Shown: positions 6,447-8,142 of the stretch, piece by piece
How positions within the stretch are numbered: the first letter of the stretch is position 1
Layout: each line of letters starts with the position of its first letter
Source of the DNA: Planctomycetaceae bacterium
Lineage (GTDB): Bacteria > Planctomycetota > Planctomycetia > Isosphaerales > Isosphaeraceae
DNA length: 8,142 nucleotides
NCBI GenBank assembly: GCA_019232645.1
Contig: JAFANO010000105.1
Coordinates: forward strand, 1-8,142
Direction of reading: 5' to 3'
Program-made: the position numbers and the translations under genes
The notes under the pieces: model-generated
The model's input: the letters and a program-made list of their open reading frames with translations, nothing else
Told to the model about the DNA's origin: nothing
Database searches by the model: none

Positions 6447-6593
6447 GTCTCGGCCTGTGGGAAGCCGGTGCGATGCCGGCGCGGCCCCGCCGCTGTAAGT
6501 GGGAACGGTCCGTTCACGAACCGGGCCACTGCCCGAAGTCGGGTGGGAAGGCTGACGACCGACGGCCCACGAGCCAGAAGACCTGGCCGAGAC
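6447..6593 (+). ncRNA. Cobalamin (B12) riboswitch
   Basis: The conserved core appears in order: GGGAAGCCGGTGCGATGCCGG, given here as GGGAAGCCGGTGC (from 6459) then GATGCCGG; CCCCGCCGCTGTAAG (6485-6499); GCCACTG (6525-6531); GGGAAGGC (6545-6552); and the B12 box GAGCCAGAAGACCTGGC (6571-6587). A perfect 9-bp closing stem, GTCTCGGCC (6447-6455) with GGCCGAGAC (6585-6593), encloses the element. This class binds cobalamin, usually adenosylcobalamin, and lowers expression of the downstream gene when the vitamin is abundant. It faces cobN, with about 194 bases between. No T-tract terminator follows, so control may act on translation or by another route; the expression platform is unresolved. Confidence 0.95.
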
Positions 6594-6787
6594 CTCCGAG
6601 TCCTCTGACGCCTTCGAGGGTGGGGCGGTCGAGGGATCTCGCGGACGCGGCGACCCCTGTTAGCACTCTTCCCGGGGTCGGCCCTCAATCGTCCGTCCTA
6701 TCCCTTCCAGCACGACCTTCGGCATGCGGCGTCAATCCCAAGCGAGTGGGCAATCCTACCGCAGGCGCCGTAGAGTGAGGACCGCCG
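6594..6787 (+). promoter_or_regulatory. cobN leader / riboswitch expression-platform region
   Basis: These 194 bases link the riboswitch aptamer to the cobN start. They contain a 7-bp inverted repeat CGACCCC/GGGGTCG (6651-6657/6674-6680, 16-base loop) and a weaker set of arms, CGGCG (6727-6731) with CGCCG (6766-6770) around CCCA/TGGG. Neither is followed by a T run, and neither includes the ribosome-binding site at 6775-6780. The region is longer than an aptamer-to-start spacer needs to be. No gene is seen in it. Confidence 0.45.
6775..6780 (+). promoter_or_regulatory. Ribosome-binding site that sets the cobN TTG start
   Basis: GTGAGG (6775-6780) lies 7 bases before TTG at 6788. An in-frame TGA at 6776-6778 rules out any earlier start. 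The next in-frame candidate, GTG at 6794, would have a 13-base spacing, so TTG is preferred. Confidence 0.7.
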
Positions 6788-8142
6788 TTGTTCGTGATCC
6801 TGACCACCGCCGACACCGAGATCCAGGCACTCGCGGCGGCCGTCCGCCGCCTGCCCGACGATTTCGAGGCGGTCCGCGCCCGCAACGCCAACGAGCTCCT
6901 GCCCGCCGGGGCCCTGGAGCGGTTCGTCGCCGACGATCTCCCCCGCGCCCGCGCGGTGATCGTCCGCGTCCTGGGCGGCCGGCCCTACTTCGCCGAGGGG
7001 TTCGAGCGACTCTCGCGGGAGTGCCGGGCGCGGGGCCTCGCCTTCTTCGCGCTGCCCGGCGAGCAGGCACTCGACCCGGAACTGACGGCGCTCTGCCACG
7101 CGCCCTTGCCCCTGGTGACGCAAGTCCTGGAATACTTCACCCACGGCGGCGTGCCCAACCTCGTCAACCTGCTCCGCTGCTTGAGCGACAACCTGTTGCT
7201 GTCGGGTTACGGCTATGACCCGCCGACGGCGCTGCCCCGCGACGGCCTCTTTCATCCCGATGCGCCCGACGGCCTGACCCTGGCGACCTGGCAGGCCCGG
7301 TTCGCCCGGCCGGATCGCCCGACGATCGGCCTGATCTTCTATCGCGCCCACTGGATGGCGCGGAACCTCGCCCCGATCGACGCCCTGGTCCGCCGGCTCG
7401 AGGACCTCGGGGCGAATGCCCTCCCGATCTTCTGCTACAGCCTGAAGGATGACCCGGACCAGGAGGGGGGCGTCCCGGCCGTCTTCCGCGAGTTCCTGAC
7501 CGACGCGCACGGGTCCGCTCGGGTCGATGTCCTGATCAGCACGCTCAGCTTCACCGTCGCGAACCTCAGCGAGGGGACGCACACGGAGGCGTCGGGGGCC
7601 GTCGTCGACCTGCTCGAGCGGCTCGACGTCCCGGTGCTCCAGGCGGTGCTCTGCACGTCGAGCTCGGCCGACTGGGAGGCCAGCGCCGCCGGCCTGACCC
7701 CTCGCGACACGGCGATGAACGTCGTCTTGCCCGAGTTCGACGGCCGGCTCAACACCGTCGCCATCAGCTTCAAGGAGGAGGGGACATTCGACGAGCGCCT
7801 GGGCACGGCGATCCGATCGTATGTCCCGAAGCCCGATCGCGTCGACTATGTGGCGCGGCTGGCGCTCCACTTCGCCCGGCTCCGTCGCACGCCGAACGCC
7901 GAGCGGCGCGTCGCCATCCTCTTCGGCAACTATCCGACGAAGAACGCCCGGATCGGCAACGGCGTGGGCCTCGACACCCCCGCCTCGGTGATGACCCTGC
8001 TCCGGGCCCTGCGCGACGCCGGCTACACGGTCGGCGACCTGCCGCTCGACGGCGACGCGCTGATGCACCGGCTGATCGACCGCTGCACGAACGACGAGGA
8101 GTTCCTCACCGACGACCAGTTGCGGGACGCCGTCGGCCACGT
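6788..8142 (+). CDS. cobN: Cobaltochelatase large subunit CobN, N-terminal part, 3' partial
   Basis: The frame is open from TTG 6788 to the window end: 451 full codons of a protein that usually exceeds 1,200 residues. CobN, with CobS and CobT (or ChlI/ChlD-like partners), inserts cobalt into hydrogenobyrinic acid a,c-diamide in the aerobic cobalamin route, at the cost of ATP, in the cytoplasm. Family-like segments in order are THGGVPNLVNLLRCLSD (118-134), GYDPP.ALPRDGLFHP (142-157), IGLIFYRAHWMARN (180-193), NALPIFCYSLKDD (210-222), VLISTLSFTVAN (248-259), LDVPVLQAVLCTSS (279-292), TPRDTAMNVVLPEFDGR (304-320) and ILFGNYPTKNARIGNGVGLDTPAS (377-400). These separate it from the related magnesium chelatase BchH. 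The upstream B12 riboswitch independently supports the call and implies feedback control by cobalamin. A non-ATG start makes the gene easy to miss or mis-start. Other cob genes may follow beyond the window. Confidence 0.95.
   Translation, partial: MFVILTTADTEIQALAAAVRRLPDDFEAVRARNANELLPAGALERFVADDLPRARAVIVRVLGGRPYFAEGFERLSRECRARGLAFFALPGEQALDPELTALCHAPLPLVTQVLEYFTHGGVPNLVNLLRCLSDNLLLSGYGYDPPTALPRDGLFHPDAPDGLTLATWQARFARPDRPTIGLIFYRAHWMARNLAPIDALVRRLEDLGANALPIFCYSLKDDPDQEGGVPAVFREFLTDAHGSARVDVLISTLSFTVANLSEGTHTEASGAVVDLLERLDVPVLQAVLCTSSSADWEASAAGLTPRDTAMNVVLPEFDGRLNTVAISFKEEGTFDERLGTAIRSYVPKPDRVDYVARLALHFARLRRTPNAERRVAILFGNYPTKNARIGNGVGLDTPASVMTLLRALRDAGYTVGDLPLDGDALMHRLIDRCTNDEEFLTDDQLRDAVGH

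Noticed and set aside
6651..6680. Intrinsic terminator in the cobN leader
   Set aside because: The CGACCCC/GGGGTCG hairpin has a 16-base loop and is followed by a mixed C-rich sequence with no T run, so it does not meet the usual form.
6038..6688. 216-codon minus-strand frame across the divergent region and riboswitch
   Set aside because: It overlaps the conserved cobalamin riboswitch and the dehydrogenase start, and has no recognisable domain.
6698..8140. 480-codon minus-strand open frame opposite cobN
   Set aside because: It is an antisense shadow of cobN in GC-rich DNA. The plus strand carries many CobN-like segments, an RBS and a riboswitch; the minus-strand protein is compositionally odd with no recognisable domain.

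Overview
The window is GC-rich throughout its genes and reads as chromosomal DNA of a Planctomycetes-like bacterium, perhaps a member of the Isosphaeraceae. That assignment is an inference from codon bias, a PfaA-type synthase with tandem carrier domains, weak or absent Shine-Dalgarno sites and short dispersed repeats. Nothing in the window proves the taxon.

Layout from left to right. (1) Bases 1-2930, plus strand: the 3' end of a large multidomain lipid/polyketide synthase. It carries a truncated carrier domain, one complete carrier domain, a PfaA-type ketoreductase and a C-terminal double-hotdog dehydratase. (2) Bases 2931-3233: a convergent, relatively AT-rich spacer with two copies of a small palindrome (GGTGCGT/ACGCACC type) and an A/T-rich iterated tract. 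(3) Bases 3234-4739, minus strand: a 501-residue NCS1 (cytosine-permease-like) transporter. (4) Bases 4740-5010: a spacer with a 38-bp direct duplication and a tandem 7-bp repeat. (5) Bases 5011-6156, minus strand: an acyl-CoA/acyl-ACP dehydrogenase whose catalytic glutamate appears to sit in the isovaleryl-CoA-dehydrogenase position. (6) Bases 6157-6787: a divergent regulatory region holding a well-conserved cobalamin (B12) riboswitch preceded by several inverted repeats. (7) Bases 6788-8142, plus strand: the 5' part of cobN, the large subunit of a cobaltochelatase, starting at TTG and running off the window.

Two themes can be read. The left part is a secondary-lipid or polyketide locus, and the dehydrogenase at 5011-6156 may desaturate an acyl group made by that kind of synthase; it resembles carrier-protein-linked dehydrogenases, but this link is an inference. 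The right part is a B12-feedback-controlled cobalamin gene. The transporter has no evident link to either. No mobile-element genes, tRNA, rRNA or CRISPR array were seen. The least explained parts are the repeat-rich spacers and the inverted-repeat-rich leader before the riboswitch, not an unknown protein system.
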